This document shows positions 37,454 to 46,230 of a stretch of DNA of 64,000 nt, one piece after another; the first letter of the stretch is position 1; every line of letters starts with the position of its first letter. This DNA comes from a virus: positions 21,818 through 85,817 of IMG/VR virus record IMGVR_UViG_3300006749_000011; one strand, written 5' to 3'. A program made the translations under genes and the position numbers. A model generated the notes under the pieces. The model was given only the letters and a program-made list of their open reading frames with translations, was not told the origin of the DNA and did not search any database.

Positions 37454-38000
37454 CACAACATTAGAAATTATACAAGGACTAGCACAAGCAGCAGCAAACG
37501 TTTATGACGGAGCCCATGACGAAAGATTTTCCTATGATGGTGAATCAAGAACAATGGGTCTAAAACGAGAAGAAGGCTGTCCAATAATGGACAGCAGAGT
37601 TATAGACGGATTTAAAGTTCGTTTTTATGGAGACTCAATGATTCTTTCATATCAATCAGATATCTTATTGAAAGAAGTTTATACAGGTAGGTTTGAACAA
37701 GACATAGAATCTATGCTAAATGACATTAAAAAGTTTTTAGAAAAAGAATATAGAGCCGTAACAGGTAAATCTGTCTCTCTCACTTCTAAAGGTGAGCCAA
37801 ATATTCTTGTTCAATCAACATCAAGGGTTCGTTCTTTTGTTGAGGCTAACCAACATTTTAAAATTGGTGGAATAGAATCTATGCCGATTCTTGAACCCTC
37901 AATTGACACTACAAGAGATGTAACAAGAAAGTTTCTAGAACAATTTTCAGACAAGCGACCACCAAACGATAAACGTAAAAAAGGAGCAAGTTCAAAATGA
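37446..38000 (+). CDS. Conserved hypothetical phage protein
   Basis: The start is taken at 37446 (M-S-N-T-T-L-E-I-I-Q-G-L), overlapping the zinc-ribbon stop by 8 bases; earlier in-frame codons lie inside that gene. The 184-residue protein has A-A-A-N-V-Y-D-G-A-H-D-E-R-F and L-K-R-E-E-G-C-P-I-M-D-S-R-V-I-D-G-F, a pattern I recall from many aquatic phage genomes without an assigned function. The C-terminus is basic (D-K-R-P-P-N-D-K-R-K-K). It is coupled by ATGA to the next gene and is probably a head- or packaging-associated protein by context. Confidence 0.65.
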   Translation: MSNTTLEIIQGLAQAAANVYDGAHDERFSYDGESRTMGLKREEGCPIMDSRVIDGFKVRFYGDSMILSYQSDILLKEVYTGRFEQDIESMLNDIKKFLEKEYRAVTGKSVSLTSKGEPNILVQSTSRVRSFVEANQHFKIGGIESMPILEPSIDTTRDVTRKFLEQFSDKRPPNDKRKKGASSK

Positions 38001-38743
38001 AAATTTCCAATGAGCAATTAAAGCAAGTTATTCGTGAAGAATTAAACAAAGTTCTTAATGAAAATATAACTGAAAATGGCACTTATCCTATAATAAATTG
38101 GCAATTAATAGAAGAGCACGAAGATACAGATACTCCTTTTGAAATTAATGATGAAGTTGTTGAGATGTTTGCTGGAGATGACGACACATGGATTCGAAAC
38201 ATCTTAGGTGATGAACGTGCCGATAAAATAAGAAAAATGTTTGAAGGAGAAACAGTAGCAGAGTTTTTTGGTAACCCTGCTAATGGGCCAGCAGTTAACC
38301 AATTCTTTTCATTAGTAGAGACCTTAACAGACGTAGAAATAAAATATCCTGTTGGTATGTTGATTCTTGGTGGTGACACACATATTCGTGGATACAAATT
38401 TACCTTTGTTCCTGGTATTGGGTTTTCCTTTGTAGGCGAAAGCGAAAATTTGATAAGCGCAGTTGAAGCAGAGGGAACTGATGGTAAGGTTTACTTTGAA
38501 CCGGGCTACACATCAACTGATAGTTTGTTTGGTAACATGGAATATGTTTTACAAAGATATGGTGTTTTAGAACTTGAAAAAGCAATAAGAATGCATGGTC
38601 GACGTTCCAGGTATAGCGGAACCTCAGTTGATGCTGTTAATTTAGATTTTAACAAACTTATAGAACTTTTAAATAATGGAACATTAGCGGCTAAATGGAG
38701 CCATAGATATTACGGTTACATTATAACAACTCCCTATGAGTAA
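37997..38743 (+). CDS. KITN-tagged protein of unknown function
   Basis: This 248-residue protein starts M-K-I-S-N-E-Q-L-K-Q-V-I-R-E-E-L with L20-N21-E22 before Asn, so it has both the tag and the putative protease site. The remainder is acidic in the first half (D-E-V-V-E-M-F-A-G-D-D-D) and mixed in the second, with L-I-L-G-G-D-T-H-I-R-G-Y and a basic M-H-G-R-R-S-R-Y near the end. No known fold is recognised. It lies directly before the terminase gene with a one-base TAATG overlap. Confidence 0.65.
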   Translation: MKISNEQLKQVIREELNKVLNENITENGTYPIINWQLIEEHEDTDTPFEINDEVVEMFAGDDDTWIRNILGDERADKIRKMFEGETVAEFFGNPANGPAVNQFFSLVETLTDVEIKYPVGMLILGGDTHIRGYKFTFVPGIGFSFVGESENLISAVEAEGTDGKVYFEPGYTSTDSLFGNMEYVLQRYGVLELEKAIRMHGRRSRYSGTSVDAVNLDFNKLIELLNNGTLAAKWSHRYYGYIITTPYE

Positions 38744-40329
38744 TGACTTTAAAACTATCAAAACAAGAAATAATAAAAGAAATCCTTAAATGCGGCAAAG
38801 ATCCTCTTTATTTTATAAATAATTATTGTAGGATCTCTCACCCTCTTAAAGGTTTAATTCCTTTTAACACTTATCCATACCAAGATGATTTGGTCAAGGA
38901 CTTCAACGATTATCGCTTCACAGTTATCCTTAAAGCAAGACAGTTAGGAATCTCCACGATATCAGCTGCTTATGCTGTTTGGTTTATGTTGTTTCACAAA
39001 GAAAAGAATATCTTGGTCATGGCGACCAAGTTCGGAACAGCAGCCAACTTGGTAAAGAAAGTAAAAATGGTAATGAAAAACTTGCCAAAGTGGATGCAAG
39101 TAGCAAGTATTACAATTGACAACAGAACCTCGTTTGAACTATCAAATGGGTCATCAATCAAGGCAGTCGGAACATCAGCAGACGCTGGTCGTTCAGAGGC
39201 GCTATCTTTATTAATTATAGATGAGGCAGCACACGTTGACGGCCTTGATGACCTATGGGCAGGTCTTTACCCTACTCTATCAACAGGGGGTCGCTGTATT
39301 GCTTTATCAACGCCTATGGGCGTTGGAAACTGGTTTCATAGAACTTACATAGACGCAGAGAATGGAGACAATGAATTTCATCCTGTATCTTTGCCTTGGG
39401 ATGTTCATCCTGAGCGTGATGAAAATTGGTTTGTTAAAGAAACCAAAAACATGTCAAGAAGACAAATAGCTCAAGAGCTTGAGTGCAACTTTAATACGTC
39501 CGGTGAAACCGTCATACATCCTGATGATATTCATTGGATTTACGAAATCCAACAAGAACCAGAGTACAAAACAGGCTGGGATAGAAATATGTGGATATGG
39601 GAAAAGTATCAAGAAGGTGTTCCTTATCTTATGGTTGCTGATGTTGCCAGAGGCGATGGAGCAGACTCTTCCGTATTTCATGTACTAAGAACAGATACTA
39701 TGGATGTAGTCGCAGAATATCAAGGTAAGCCAACTATGGATCATTTTGCAAAAATTTTATTTGATGCAGGAAAAGAATATAACAATTGTCTTATGGTAAT
39801 TGAAAACGTTGGTATAGGAATAGCAGCATGTGAAAAAGTAAGAGACCTTGGGTATCCTAATCTTTATTATTCAATTAAATCAACTCATCAATATGTTGAC
39901 TCTCTAGAAGGTGAATATAACGATAGAGCTGTTATTGGCTTTACTACTTCGATGAAAACAAGACCACTAATAGTAGCTAAGTTAGAAGAATACATAAGAA
40001 ACAAATTGGTTAAACCAAAATCTTCTCGTTTGTTTCATGAGTTTAAAACATTCATATGGAACAATGGTAAGCCACAAGCTATGAGATCGTATCACGATGA
40101 TTTAATTATGGCTCTTGCAATTGCTTGTTGGGTTCGAGACACAGCTCTAGAAGTTTCGGAAAAAGATAAGTTATATCAAGAAGCAATGATAAATTCTATT
40201 AAATCATCACAGACCACAATGAATACAGCTATCAAAGGAATGCGAGGCTTTGGTAGTACCAAAACACAAGAATCGTTAGAAGACTTTCAAAAGACCTATA
40301 AAGATTTTGCATGGATTTTTAAAGGTTAG
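38743..40329 (+). CDS. 17: Large terminase subunit, gp17-like
   Basis: This 528-residue packaging ATPase-nuclease has Walker A in K64-A-R-Q-L-G-I-S-T72, Walker B L-L-I-I-D-E-A-A at 156-163, and coupling motif A-L-S-T-P-M-G at 187-193. The C-terminal RNase H-like nuclease has A-D-V-A-R-G-D-G-A-D near 300, V-I-E-N-V-G-I-G near 353, and H-D-D-L-I-M-A-L-A-I near 455. It pumps DNA into the prohead through the portal and cuts the concatemer. T4 gp17 is 610 residues, so this version is compact. No small terminase was recognised upstream. Confidence 0.93.
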   Translation: MTLKLSKQEIIKEILKCGKDPLYFINNYCRISHPLKGLIPFNTYPYQDDLVKDFNDYRFTVILKARQLGISTISAAYAVWFMLFHKEKNILVMATKFGTAANLVKKVKMVMKNLPKWMQVASITIDNRTSFELSNGSSIKAVGTSADAGRSEALSLLIIDEAAHVDGLDDLWAGLYPTLSTGGRCIALSTPMGVGNWFHRTYIDAENGDNEFHPVSLPWDVHPERDENWFVKETKNMSRRQIAQELECNFNTSGETVIHPDDIHWIYEIQQEPEYKTGWDRNMWIWEKYQEGVPYLMVADVARGDGADSSVFHVLRTDTMDVVAEYQGKPTMDHFAKILFDAGKEYNNCLMVIENVGIGIAACEKVRDLGYPNLYYSIKSTHQYVDSLEGEYNDRAVIGFTTSMKTRPLIVAKLEEYIRNKLVKPKSSRLFHEFKTFIWNNGKPQAMRSYHDDLIMALAIACWVRDTALEVSEKDKLYQEAMINSIKSSQTTMNTAIKGMRGFGSTKTQESLEDFQKTYKDFAWIFKG

Positions 40330-40330
40330 C

Positions 40331-40359
40331 TTGACAAACAGCTAGCTTTATGCTATAAT
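40331..40359 (+). promoter_or_regulatory. Sigma-70-type promoter before portal gene
   Basis: Perfect TTGACA (40331-40336) and perfect TATAAT (40354-40359) are spaced by 17 bases, directly after the terminase stop. The AACTATTTA element at 40362-40370 follows at once, so the portal gene may be read both early and late. Confidence 0.85.
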
Positions 40360-40361
40360 AG

Positions 40362-40370
40362 AACTATTTA
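40362..40370 (+). promoter_or_regulatory. AACTATTTA element before portal gene
   Basis: Exact AACTATTTA ends 18 bases before the portal ATG (40389), with AAAAGGA between as ribosome-binding site. It lies just downstream of a sigma-70 -10 box. Confidence 0.45.
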
Positions 40371-40388
40371 CTACGAAAAGGATGAGCT

Positions 40389-42305
40389 ATGCCAAAATAT
40401 AAAAAGTCGCCTTACAATCCACAGTCGGATTTATTCAAGGCTTTAACAAAATTGTTGTCCGGCCCAATAACACAAAGAAGAACACAAACTGGTCGAATGC
40501 TGCGGAGAAGACAGCTAGATAACTATGCAACAAAATTTAAATCAGCATCTGGTGCACAGTTTAAAAAATGGGAATATAATCCCATAAACAACGTTACCCT
40601 TAACATGATATCAAATAGAAACAGAGCTGAGCGTTATGTTGATTTTGATGAAATGGAATACATGCCTGAGATAGCATCATCATTGGATATTTATGCTGAT
40701 GAGATGACAACTCATACTGCGCTTCGCCCAATGCTTAATATTAAATGTGCGAATGAAGAGATTAAACACATCCTCCATAACTTATATCATAATGTTTTGA
40801 ATATTGAACACAATCTTTTTGGTTGGGCAAGAACAATGTGTAAGTACGGTGATTTCTTTCTATATCTTGATATTGATGAAGATTTAGGAATTCGATCCGC
40901 TATTGGTTTACCGACAAGAGAGATTGAGCGTCTTGAGGGAGAGGACCAAAGTAATCCAAATTACGTTCAATACCAATGGAACACAGCAGGACTAACTCTG
41001 GAAAATTGGCAAGTTGCTCATTTCAGAATCCTTGGTAATGACAAACACTCTCCTTATGGAACATCTGTTCTCGAAGCTTGTAGGCGTATCCACCGTCAGC
41101 TTATACTATTAGAAGATGCCATGATGGCTTATCGTATTGTTCGTGCTCCTGAGCGTCGTTTGTTTAAGATTGACGTTGGTGGTATTCCACCGCAAGAAGT
41201 TGAACAGTACATGCAAAAAGTCATGACTCAGTTAAAACGACACTCTGTTGTTGACCCAACCACTGGTCGTGTTGATTTACGCTACAACCCCTTGTCAATC
41301 GAAGAAGACTATTATATACCAATTCGTGGAGGCCAATCAGCTACTGACATCTCAAGTTTACCAGGTGCTTCTTACAATGGTGGTATCGATGATGTTAAAT
41401 ACCTTAGAGATAAGTTGTTTGCTGCTCTCAAAATACCACAGTCTTACTTGACAATGGGTGAGGGCGCATCAGAAGATAAAACTACCCTTGCACAAAAGGA
41501 CATTCGCTTTGCAAGAACAATTCAAAGACTTCAACGTGTAGCAATAGCAGAACTCGAAAAGATTGGAATTATTCACCTTTACACGCTTGGTTATAGAAAC
41601 GATGATCTATTAACTTTCAAGCTACAGCTAAACAATCCGTCCAAAATTGCTGAATTACAAGAGCTCGAGCATTGGGACAAAAAGTTTCAAGTTGCTGCGA
41701 ACGCAACAGAAGGATACTTCTCAAAGCGCTGGATAGCAGAAAACATGTTTGGGCTATCTGAAGATGAATTTCTTAGAAACCAAAGAGAAATGTTTTTTGA
41801 CAAGAAGTACATGGCCAAACTTGAAGCGGCTGCTGCTGGTGGAGAAGGTGGAGAAGAACCTGGAGGAGGCGGTGGGCTTGCTGGTGGGCTTGGAGATCTT
41901 GGCGGAGCAGGTGGAGACTTAGAAGGTGACCTTGGTGGTGACCTTGGCGGTGGAGACACCGGTGGAGGTGATGTCGGCGGCGACGAAGGGGGTGACACTG
42001 ATCTGCTCGCCGAACCCTCTGCAAAACGTGATGAGCCACCACCAATTAGAGGAAACTATAAACGTCACCAGTCTTCTTATGACAAAGGCGGCATGAAAAA
42101 ATCAATGCTCGGAGCAACAGGTATAGAAGCTGCTCATTCAACTGGTCGTAACATATATAAAGGATACGTTGGGAACGAATATTCTCTCTCAAATGTATCC
42201 GGCGGCTATTTAGAAGAAGAACAAAAACTAGAAACAGTATCTCGAGAAGTTGAGATGCTTATCGAATCATTAAACACAAAGGAGAAACAAAATGAAGATA
42301 ACTAA
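40389..42305 (+). CDS. 20: Portal protein, gp20-like, with Gly-rich C-terminal insert
   Basis: This 638-residue portal protein forms the dodecameric DNA gate at one head vertex. T4 gp20-type segments include Y-V-D-F-D-E-M-E-Y-M-P-E-I-A-S-S-L-D-I-Y, a clip/stem region with A-P-E-R-R-L-F-K-I-D-V-G, and L-K-I-P-Q-S-Y-L before the wing. T4 gp20 is 524 residues; the excess lies in a C-terminal Gly/Asp repeat tract at about 478-540 (G-G-D-L-G-G-D-L-G-G-G-D type repeats), then a basic tail. The tract is probably a flexible linker. The last 14 bases overlap the next tagged gene. Confidence 0.92.
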   Translation: MPKYKKSPYNPQSDLFKALTKLLSGPITQRRTQTGRMLRRRQLDNYATKFKSASGAQFKKWEYNPINNVTLNMISNRNRAERYVDFDEMEYMPEIASSLDIYADEMTTHTALRPMLNIKCANEEIKHILHNLYHNVLNIEHNLFGWARTMCKYGDFFLYLDIDEDLGIRSAIGLPTREIERLEGEDQSNPNYVQYQWNTAGLTLENWQVAHFRILGNDKHSPYGTSVLEACRRIHRQLILLEDAMMAYRIVRAPERRLFKIDVGGIPPQEVEQYMQKVMTQLKRHSVVDPTTGRVDLRYNPLSIEEDYYIPIRGGQSATDISSLPGASYNGGIDDVKYLRDKLFAALKIPQSYLTMGEGASEDKTTLAQKDIRFARTIQRLQRVAIAELEKIGIIHLYTLGYRNDDLLTFKLQLNNPSKIAELQELEHWDKKFQVAANATEGYFSKRWIAENMFGLSEDEFLRNQREMFFDKKYMAKLEAAAAGGEGGEEPGGGGGLAGGLGDLGGAGGDLEGDLGGDLGGGDTGGGDVGGDEGGDTDLLAEPSAKRDEPPPIRGNYKRHQSSYDKGGMKKSMLGATGIEAAHSTGRNIYKGYVGNEYSLSNVSGGYLEEEQKLETVSREVEMLIESLNTKEKQNEDN

Positions 42306-42612
42306 TAAACAACTAAAACAAATAATCAAGGAAGAACTTGCAGAGGCTATGGGAATGGACTATGCTTCTGATGAGAACATGTCAAGACGAGAAGAATTGG
42401 GACACATTGCCAGTATGCCAACAGAACAACTTATCCAAGCACTAGATGCTATTAAAGCAGATACTCTAGAGATGGGACAAGTTATCGAAATGCTTGATTC
42501 AAATACTGATGGAGAGAAGATAAAAGCAATTGCTATGCATATTTTAAAATTTGATCCTCAAGACAACCAAGCTCAAGGTGTGATGGGCACTCGTGTTCCT
42601 ACCGGATTATAA
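42292..42612 (+). CDS. Small KITN-tagged protein in the head operon
   Basis: This 106-residue protein begins M-K-I-T-N-K-Q-L-K-Q-I-I-K-E-E-L. Instead of L20-x-E22 it has L16-A-E18, still matching (L/I)-x-E. The rest is acidic and helical (M-P-T-E-Q-L-I-Q-A-L-D-A-I-K-A-D). It lies between portal and protease, where T4 keeps the small prohead core genes 67 and 68, so a core or internal head role is plausible. It starts inside the portal gene's end. Confidence 0.65.
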   Translation: MKITNKQLKQIIKEELAEAMGMDYASDENMSRREELGHIASMPTEQLIQALDAIKADTLEMGQVIEMLDSNTDGEKIKAIAMHILKFDPQDNQAQGVMGTRVPTGL

Positions 42613-42630
42613 TTTAATAAGGAGAAAATT

Positions 42631-43434
42631 ATGAAACATAATAAGAAAAGAAATACCGCTTTTCTTTACGAGTGCTTAATCAAAGAAATGACAAAGGCAG
42701 TTGTAAGAGGAGAGCTTCAAAAGAAACAACAAATCGTTGAGACCCTAAAGGGATACTTCTCAAAAGGAACTCCTCTGTATGATGACCTTCAATTATACAA
42801 ACAATTAATGGAAACCAAGAATTTAAAAGAATCTCTTGGGATTCGTTTTATGGAAGAAGTAAAAAAAGATTGGGAGAATTTAGACAGAAAAGAAATTTTC
42901 AACCAACAAACCCAATTGATAAAAGAATTTAACAACAGCTTACCAGAAGCATTTGGTAATTTTATTCCCAATTATAAATCAATTGCAACAGTTGGCCAGT
43001 ATTTCAATTCTGGAGGCCTTAAAGCAAAGACCCGTCTATTGATAGAGGAAAGACTTAAAACGCTTGTTATTTCGCATTCTGAGGCGGTTAAAGAGCAAAA
43101 ATTAAAAACGGTAGATAGTCTTACTTACAATACATTCGTTAATAAGTTCAACGACACATATAAAGAAAATCTTTTAAAAGAACAAAGAGAATTATTGACA
43201 AACTATATTACATCATTCTCAGATAACGGATTAGGGCTTAAAGTGTTTATGAACGAAGAGCTTGGAAGACTAAAAGAACAATGTGAAAACTTAAACAAAG
43301 ATAAATGGCCTGACAAAATAAGGCTAATTAAACAGAAGCTTGAAGGCTTTAAAAAGAAACCTTTAACAGAAGAAGTTGTCAAAGATGTCTTTCACATCCA
43401 ACAGCTACTATCGGAGATTAAACAAAATGTATAA
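42631..43434 (+). CDS. Helical head-operon protein, unknown function
   Basis: This 267-residue protein has a strong AAGGAG ribosome-binding site. It is Lys/Glu/Leu/Asn-rich and predicted almost entirely helical, beginning K-H-N-K-K-R-N-T-A-F-L-Y-E-C-L-I-K-E-M-T-K-A. The lack of enzyme motifs and the place between portal and prohead protease suggest a prohead core or packaging-linked structural protein, but no homology to T4 gp67/gp68 is visible. It overlaps the next start by 8 bases. Confidence 0.65.
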   Translation: MKHNKKRNTAFLYECLIKEMTKAVVRGELQKKQQIVETLKGYFSKGTPLYDDLQLYKQLMETKNLKESLGIRFMEEVKKDWENLDRKEIFNQQTQLIKEFNNSLPEAFGNFIPNYKSIATVGQYFNSGGLKAKTRLLIEERLKTLVISHSEAVKEQKLKTVDSLTYNTFVNKFNDTYKENLLKEQRELLTNYITSFSDNGLGLKVFMNEELGRLKEQCENLNKDKWPDKIRLIKQKLEGFKKKPLTEEVVKDVFHIQQLLSEIKQNV

Positions 43435-44110
43435 ACCACCACAAGACATTATAACAGAACTATTAAAAGAAGACATTGGAGTTGACATCAATAGACCACC
43501 TATAACAGTTAACTTAAAACAAAGAATGTCAAATAGAAAAATTGGTGTGAATGTTGATGAGCCAACTTCTATCAACTACAAACCACAAATTAGTGTTGAT
43601 GTTGTTAACCCTAATGAAAGAAAGCATGAATTTTCTCTCAATATGAGAGAAGCGCTCAATGGTGATCTGATGTTTATGGATCACAAAGATATAGACATAA
43701 TACTTATGAAAGAAAAAAAGAAAATTGTTGCATTTCCGAAAGATTTGATGTCTGAAATTGTATATGGTGCCGAGTCTAGATTAATGGAGCATTTAAGAAA
43801 AAAAGGTGTTGTCCAGTTTGATTCTATTCAAGGCGGAAACGTCTATGGTTCTCTTGAAGGTAAAATACTTGAATCAAATGAAACAGATGAAATAGCAATA
43901 ACAGTCTTTGAATTAAGTGAATGGATTAAGTCTGAAGTTGGACCTTCTGCTCGTAAAGAAAAATATACACAACAAATCAAAAACAGAGAATTGTACCCCA
44001 ACGAAGAAGAAGCAACAGAACTAGGAGAAGTTCCCCATGCTGAGGAAAAGGGTTCAATAAAGCAACATAATTTATTTGCACCATACTTATACGGCAGATA
44101 TACTTATTAG
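43427..44110 (+). CDS. Head-operon protein, unknown function
   Basis: The start at 43427 (M-Y-K-P-P-Q-D) has a GGAG 11 bases upstream and overlaps the previous stop by 8 bases; an in-frame codon 51 bases earlier lacks a site and lies inside the previous gene. The 227-residue product has repeats of short beta-like phrases such as V-D-I-N-R-P-P-I-T-V-N, V-N-V-D-E-P-T-S-I-N and V-D-V-V-N-P-N-E-R. It then has a helical middle and an acidic C-terminus ending L-Y-G-R-Y-T-Y. Family unknown. Confidence 0.65.
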   Translation: MYKPPQDIITELLKEDIGVDINRPPITVNLKQRMSNRKIGVNVDEPTSINYKPQISVDVVNPNERKHEFSLNMREALNGDLMFMDHKDIDIILMKEKKKIVAFPKDLMSEIVYGAESRLMEHLRKKGVVQFDSIQGGNVYGSLEGKILESNETDEIAITVFELSEWIKSEVGPSARKEKYTQQIKNRELYPNEEEATELGEVPHAEEKGSIKQHNLFAPYLYGRYTY

Positions 44111-44120
44111 GAGAAATTAG

Positions 44121-45362
44121 ATGAAAATCAGAATAATAAAAAACAAAAAACAACTTAATGAAGAGTTTTATTTTGAACAAGGCTTTGACCAAGAACAGAG
44201 ACCTCCGGCAAACCCCTTATCGTTAAAATTGGTTAAGCTTATTATTAGCAAATTACCAGGTGCAAAAAAATTTAGTATGCGTACTCACAAAATGCGACCA
44301 CTACAAGCATCAGGAGCAGAAGGGGTTGTTGTCGGTATAGATGACAAAAGAGTAATAAAACTTTTTCATGATGTTAGCAACGCTGCAAAAAACCTGCACT
44401 TGGTTTCTCAAGATATTCCTGAAACCGCTCAAGTTTACTCTATGGGAAAAATTATTCTTAATGATCCTGTGGTTTATTATAAATTTGGGTCTTCTCATAA
44501 TGCGAGAACTCTCGCTAATCCAACAAAAGAATTATACTTTATAGTCATGCAGAGAGTTGTTCCGGATAGTTATATATATCGATATGTCGATGAAGTTTGG
44601 AAAAAACTAAATATGGTTTTCCAAACAACCTCAGATGCTTTTGTAAAGATGTTTTCCACAGGTGACCCTTTCATCAAACGAAGAATAAATAAAATTTATG
44701 AAAAAATAATGGCAGACCCAGAATTTTACAATGTTCCAGAGAAATTGCAGAATAATTATAAACAAGGAAAGGTTGACACTTTCGACATTCTTATAAAAAG
44801 TAAGAAAGATCTGGCAAGATTCAACACAGCTCTTGGGGTTTATAAAAAGAAAGAAAGAAAAGCAAGAAAACAAAAAGGTTTAAAAGGAGCAGAAGCTCAA
44901 TTATATTTGTTATATGATGTTAAAGGTTATCCAGTTAGTTTAAAAAATCTTATTCTGAATAAAATAGGAGCTAAAGAAGACATACCTTTTATCGATTCTA
45001 TTTGGTCTACACTCATGCAGTCTCCTGAGATGAAAAAAACAGCAAAGAAACAACACCCTTTAAACAAAAACAAAGGAGCCACTTTAGCAGATGATTTACA
45101 AGAAATTACAAATTTAATAAAGGCTATAAGAGTTGACAAAGGTTTAGCTTGGAACGATATTCACCAAGAACAGTTTGGTAGAAATGAAAGGGGAGACCTA
45201 ATAGGTCTAGACTTGGGAATCAAAGGAACAGCAAAAGAACTAGCAGCCGCTCCGGGTAAATTTGAAGCTGCAAACATTATAAGAGTTGCCACAAACTTTG
45301 ACCAACAAGGTCAACCCACAATGACTTTAGCAGAATCTAAAAAAAAAAGTATAAAACGCTAA
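44121..45362 (+). CDS. Protein-kinase-fold protein, probably extended by -1 frameshift into a HAD domain
   Basis: This 413-residue protein starts M-K-I-R-I-I-K-N-K-K-Q-L-N-E-E-F, with L12-N-E14 as a possible protease site. Kinase-fold signs are a Gly-containing loop then V-I-K80-L-F (ATP-binding Lys), a catalytic-loop-like W-N-D346-I-H-Q-E-Q-F-G-R-N355, and a DFG-like G-L-D364-L-G366. The Glu of helix C and the peptide-binding lobe are unclear, so it may be an atypical or inactive kinase. Ten consecutive A at 45339-45348, eight codons before the stop, lead in the -1 frame into a HAD domain without its own start codon. Confidence 0.75.
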   Translation: MKIRIIKNKKQLNEEFYFEQGFDQEQRPPANPLSLKLVKLIISKLPGAKKFSMRTHKMRPLQASGAEGVVVGIDDKRVIKLFHDVSNAAKNLHLVSQDIPETAQVYSMGKIILNDPVVYYKFGSSHNARTLANPTKELYFIVMQRVVPDSYIYRYVDEVWKKLNMVFQTTSDAFVKMFSTGDPFIKRRINKIYEKIMADPEFYNVPEKLQNNYKQGKVDTFDILIKSKKDLARFNTALGVYKKKERKARKQKGLKGAEAQLYLLYDVKGYPVSLKNLILNKIGAKEDIPFIDSIWSTLMQSPEMKKTAKKQHPLNKNKGATLADDLQEITNLIKAIRVDKGLAWNDIHQEQFGRNERGDLIGLDLGIKGTAKELAAAPGKFEAANIIRVATNFDQQGQPTMTLAESKKKSIKR

Positions 45363-45859
45363 ACGTTTTTGATTTTGATAGAACCCTGTTTTGGACCATC
45401 GAGAAAGAAGAGGGATCAAAAAAATGGGAAAATATATATGGAAAACCATACCCTCACAAAGGGTGGTTCGGAAGAGCTGAGAGTCTAGATGTGAAGTTGA
45501 ACATTCCAATCAACAAGACAATGAAAAAAATTTATGATACTTTAAGGTCTGATCCTGATGGGCTTTGTGTTTTAAATTCAAATCGATATATCGGACTTGA
45601 AAAAACAATTAAAAGTTTTTTGACATATCATGGTTTCAAAATGGACGCGGTTTTGTTAAAGACTGGAAAAGACAACAAAGGACACAACTTGCAGGAATTT
45701 TGGAATGATTACCCAGAGGTTACTATTATAAACTGCTTTGATGATAAGGATGCGTCTCTAAATCACTACAAGAAATTAGAAGATAGGTATTCTATTTATA
45801 GAGAAGATTTGACTTTTAATATCTACAAAGTCACAAAAAACGGAATAACAAAAGTTTAA
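45341..45859 (+). CDS. HAD phosphatase domain (Swiss-Army-Knife RNA-repair type), reached by -1 frameshift
   Basis: The frame opens after a TAA at 45338-45340 and has no ATG, GTG or TTG before the catalytic motif I, N-V-F-D-F-D-R-T-L at 45362-45388. The first possible start, GTG at 45491, would remove the nucleophile, so translation most likely arrives by -1 slippage on the A10 run, giving a kinase-HAD fusion. Motif II is L-N-S-N-R and motif IV is F-D-D-K-D-A-S. The F-D-F-D-R-T-L-F-W and downstream G-W-F-G-R-A-E-S-L-D phrases recall the HAD_SAK family linked to RNA repair. About 170 residues. A homopolymer sequencing error is the main alternative. Confidence 0.72.
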   Translation, partial: KKKYKTLNVFDFDRTLFWTIEKEEGSKKWENIYGKPYPHKGWFGRAESLDVKLNIPINKTMKKIYDTLRSDPDGLCVLNSNRYIGLEKTIKSFLTYHGFKMDAVLLKTGKDNKGHNLQEFWNDYPEVTIINCFDDKDASLNHYKKLEDRYSIYREDLTFNIYKVTKNGITKV

Positions 45860-45869
45860 TAGGAGAAAA

Positions 45870-46184
45870 ATGCTTAACTTTATACTTGCCGCTTATGGCT
45901 TAACATTTATCCTTGTATATGGAAAGATATTCGAATCTCTCCGACCAAACAAAGACCCAAACAAAATGTGGACACTTTTGTTCTATTGTCCTTTGTGTAT
46001 GGGGTTTTGGGTTGGAGCATTTTTATTTTGCATTAACAATCAAACAGAACTATTTACATTTGATTATACAATCGCCAATTTCTTTATTTGCGGTTGGATT
46101 TCTGCTGGAACATCTTATCTGATTTCTATGTTGGTTGATGATTTTGGCTTTCGCATTTCAAAAATTGGAGATAAAGATGAATAA
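45870..46184 (+). CDS. Small integral membrane protein
   Basis: This 104-residue protein has three hydrophobic spans: an N-terminal A-A-Y-G-L-T-F-I-L-V-Y-G, a central F-Y-C-P-L-C-M-G-F-W-V-G-A-F-L-F-C, and a C-terminal F-I-C-G-W-I-S-A-G. The C-P-L-C-x-G-F-W-V-G signature resembles the DUF1360 family of small membrane proteins of unknown function. A TAGGAG ribosome-binding site is present. It interrupts the run of nucleic-acid enzymes, so it may act at the host membrane, but nothing more can be said. Confidence 0.65.
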   Translation: MLNFILAAYGLTFILVYGKIFESLRPNKDPNKMWTLLFYCPLCMGFWVGAFLFCINNQTELFTFDYTIANFFICGWISAGTSYLISMLVDDFGFRISKIGDKDE

Positions 46185-46230
46185 AAAATGGATGTTACAA
46201 CCGGTTCGTCGTTGCTGTTCAGGCAGCTGA
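46177..46230 (+). CDS. Possible 17-residue leader peptide
   Basis: ATG at 46177 overlaps the end of the membrane-protein gene and has GGAG six bases upstream. It encodes M-N-K-K-W-M-L-Q-P-V-R-R-C-C-S-G-S and stops at 46230, inside a run of short hairpins just before the 2H phosphoesterase gene. It is short and unconfirmed. It could be a translational-coupling or attenuation leader, or chance. Confidence 0.25.
   Translation: MNKKWMLQPVRRCCSGS

Noticed and set aside
41687-42045. Two long antisense ORFs opposite the portal gene, Pro/Ser- and His/Leu-rich
   Set aside because: They mirror the Gly-rich repeat tract of the portal on the other strand. There is no ribosome-binding site, and no other minus-strand gene exists in the window.
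43196-43202. TTGACA inside the 42631-43434 gene as a promoter
   Set aside because: No acceptable -10 box at 16-18 bases and no start codon at suitable distance. It is a coding-sequence coincidence.
45491-45859. HAD gene starting at the GTG 45491
   Set aside because: It would begin after HAD motif I and lack the catalytic Asp. The open frame continues upstream to 45341.
46048-46056. AACTATTTA copy inside the membrane-protein gene
   Set aside because: It is not near any start codon, so I treat it as a chance copy.
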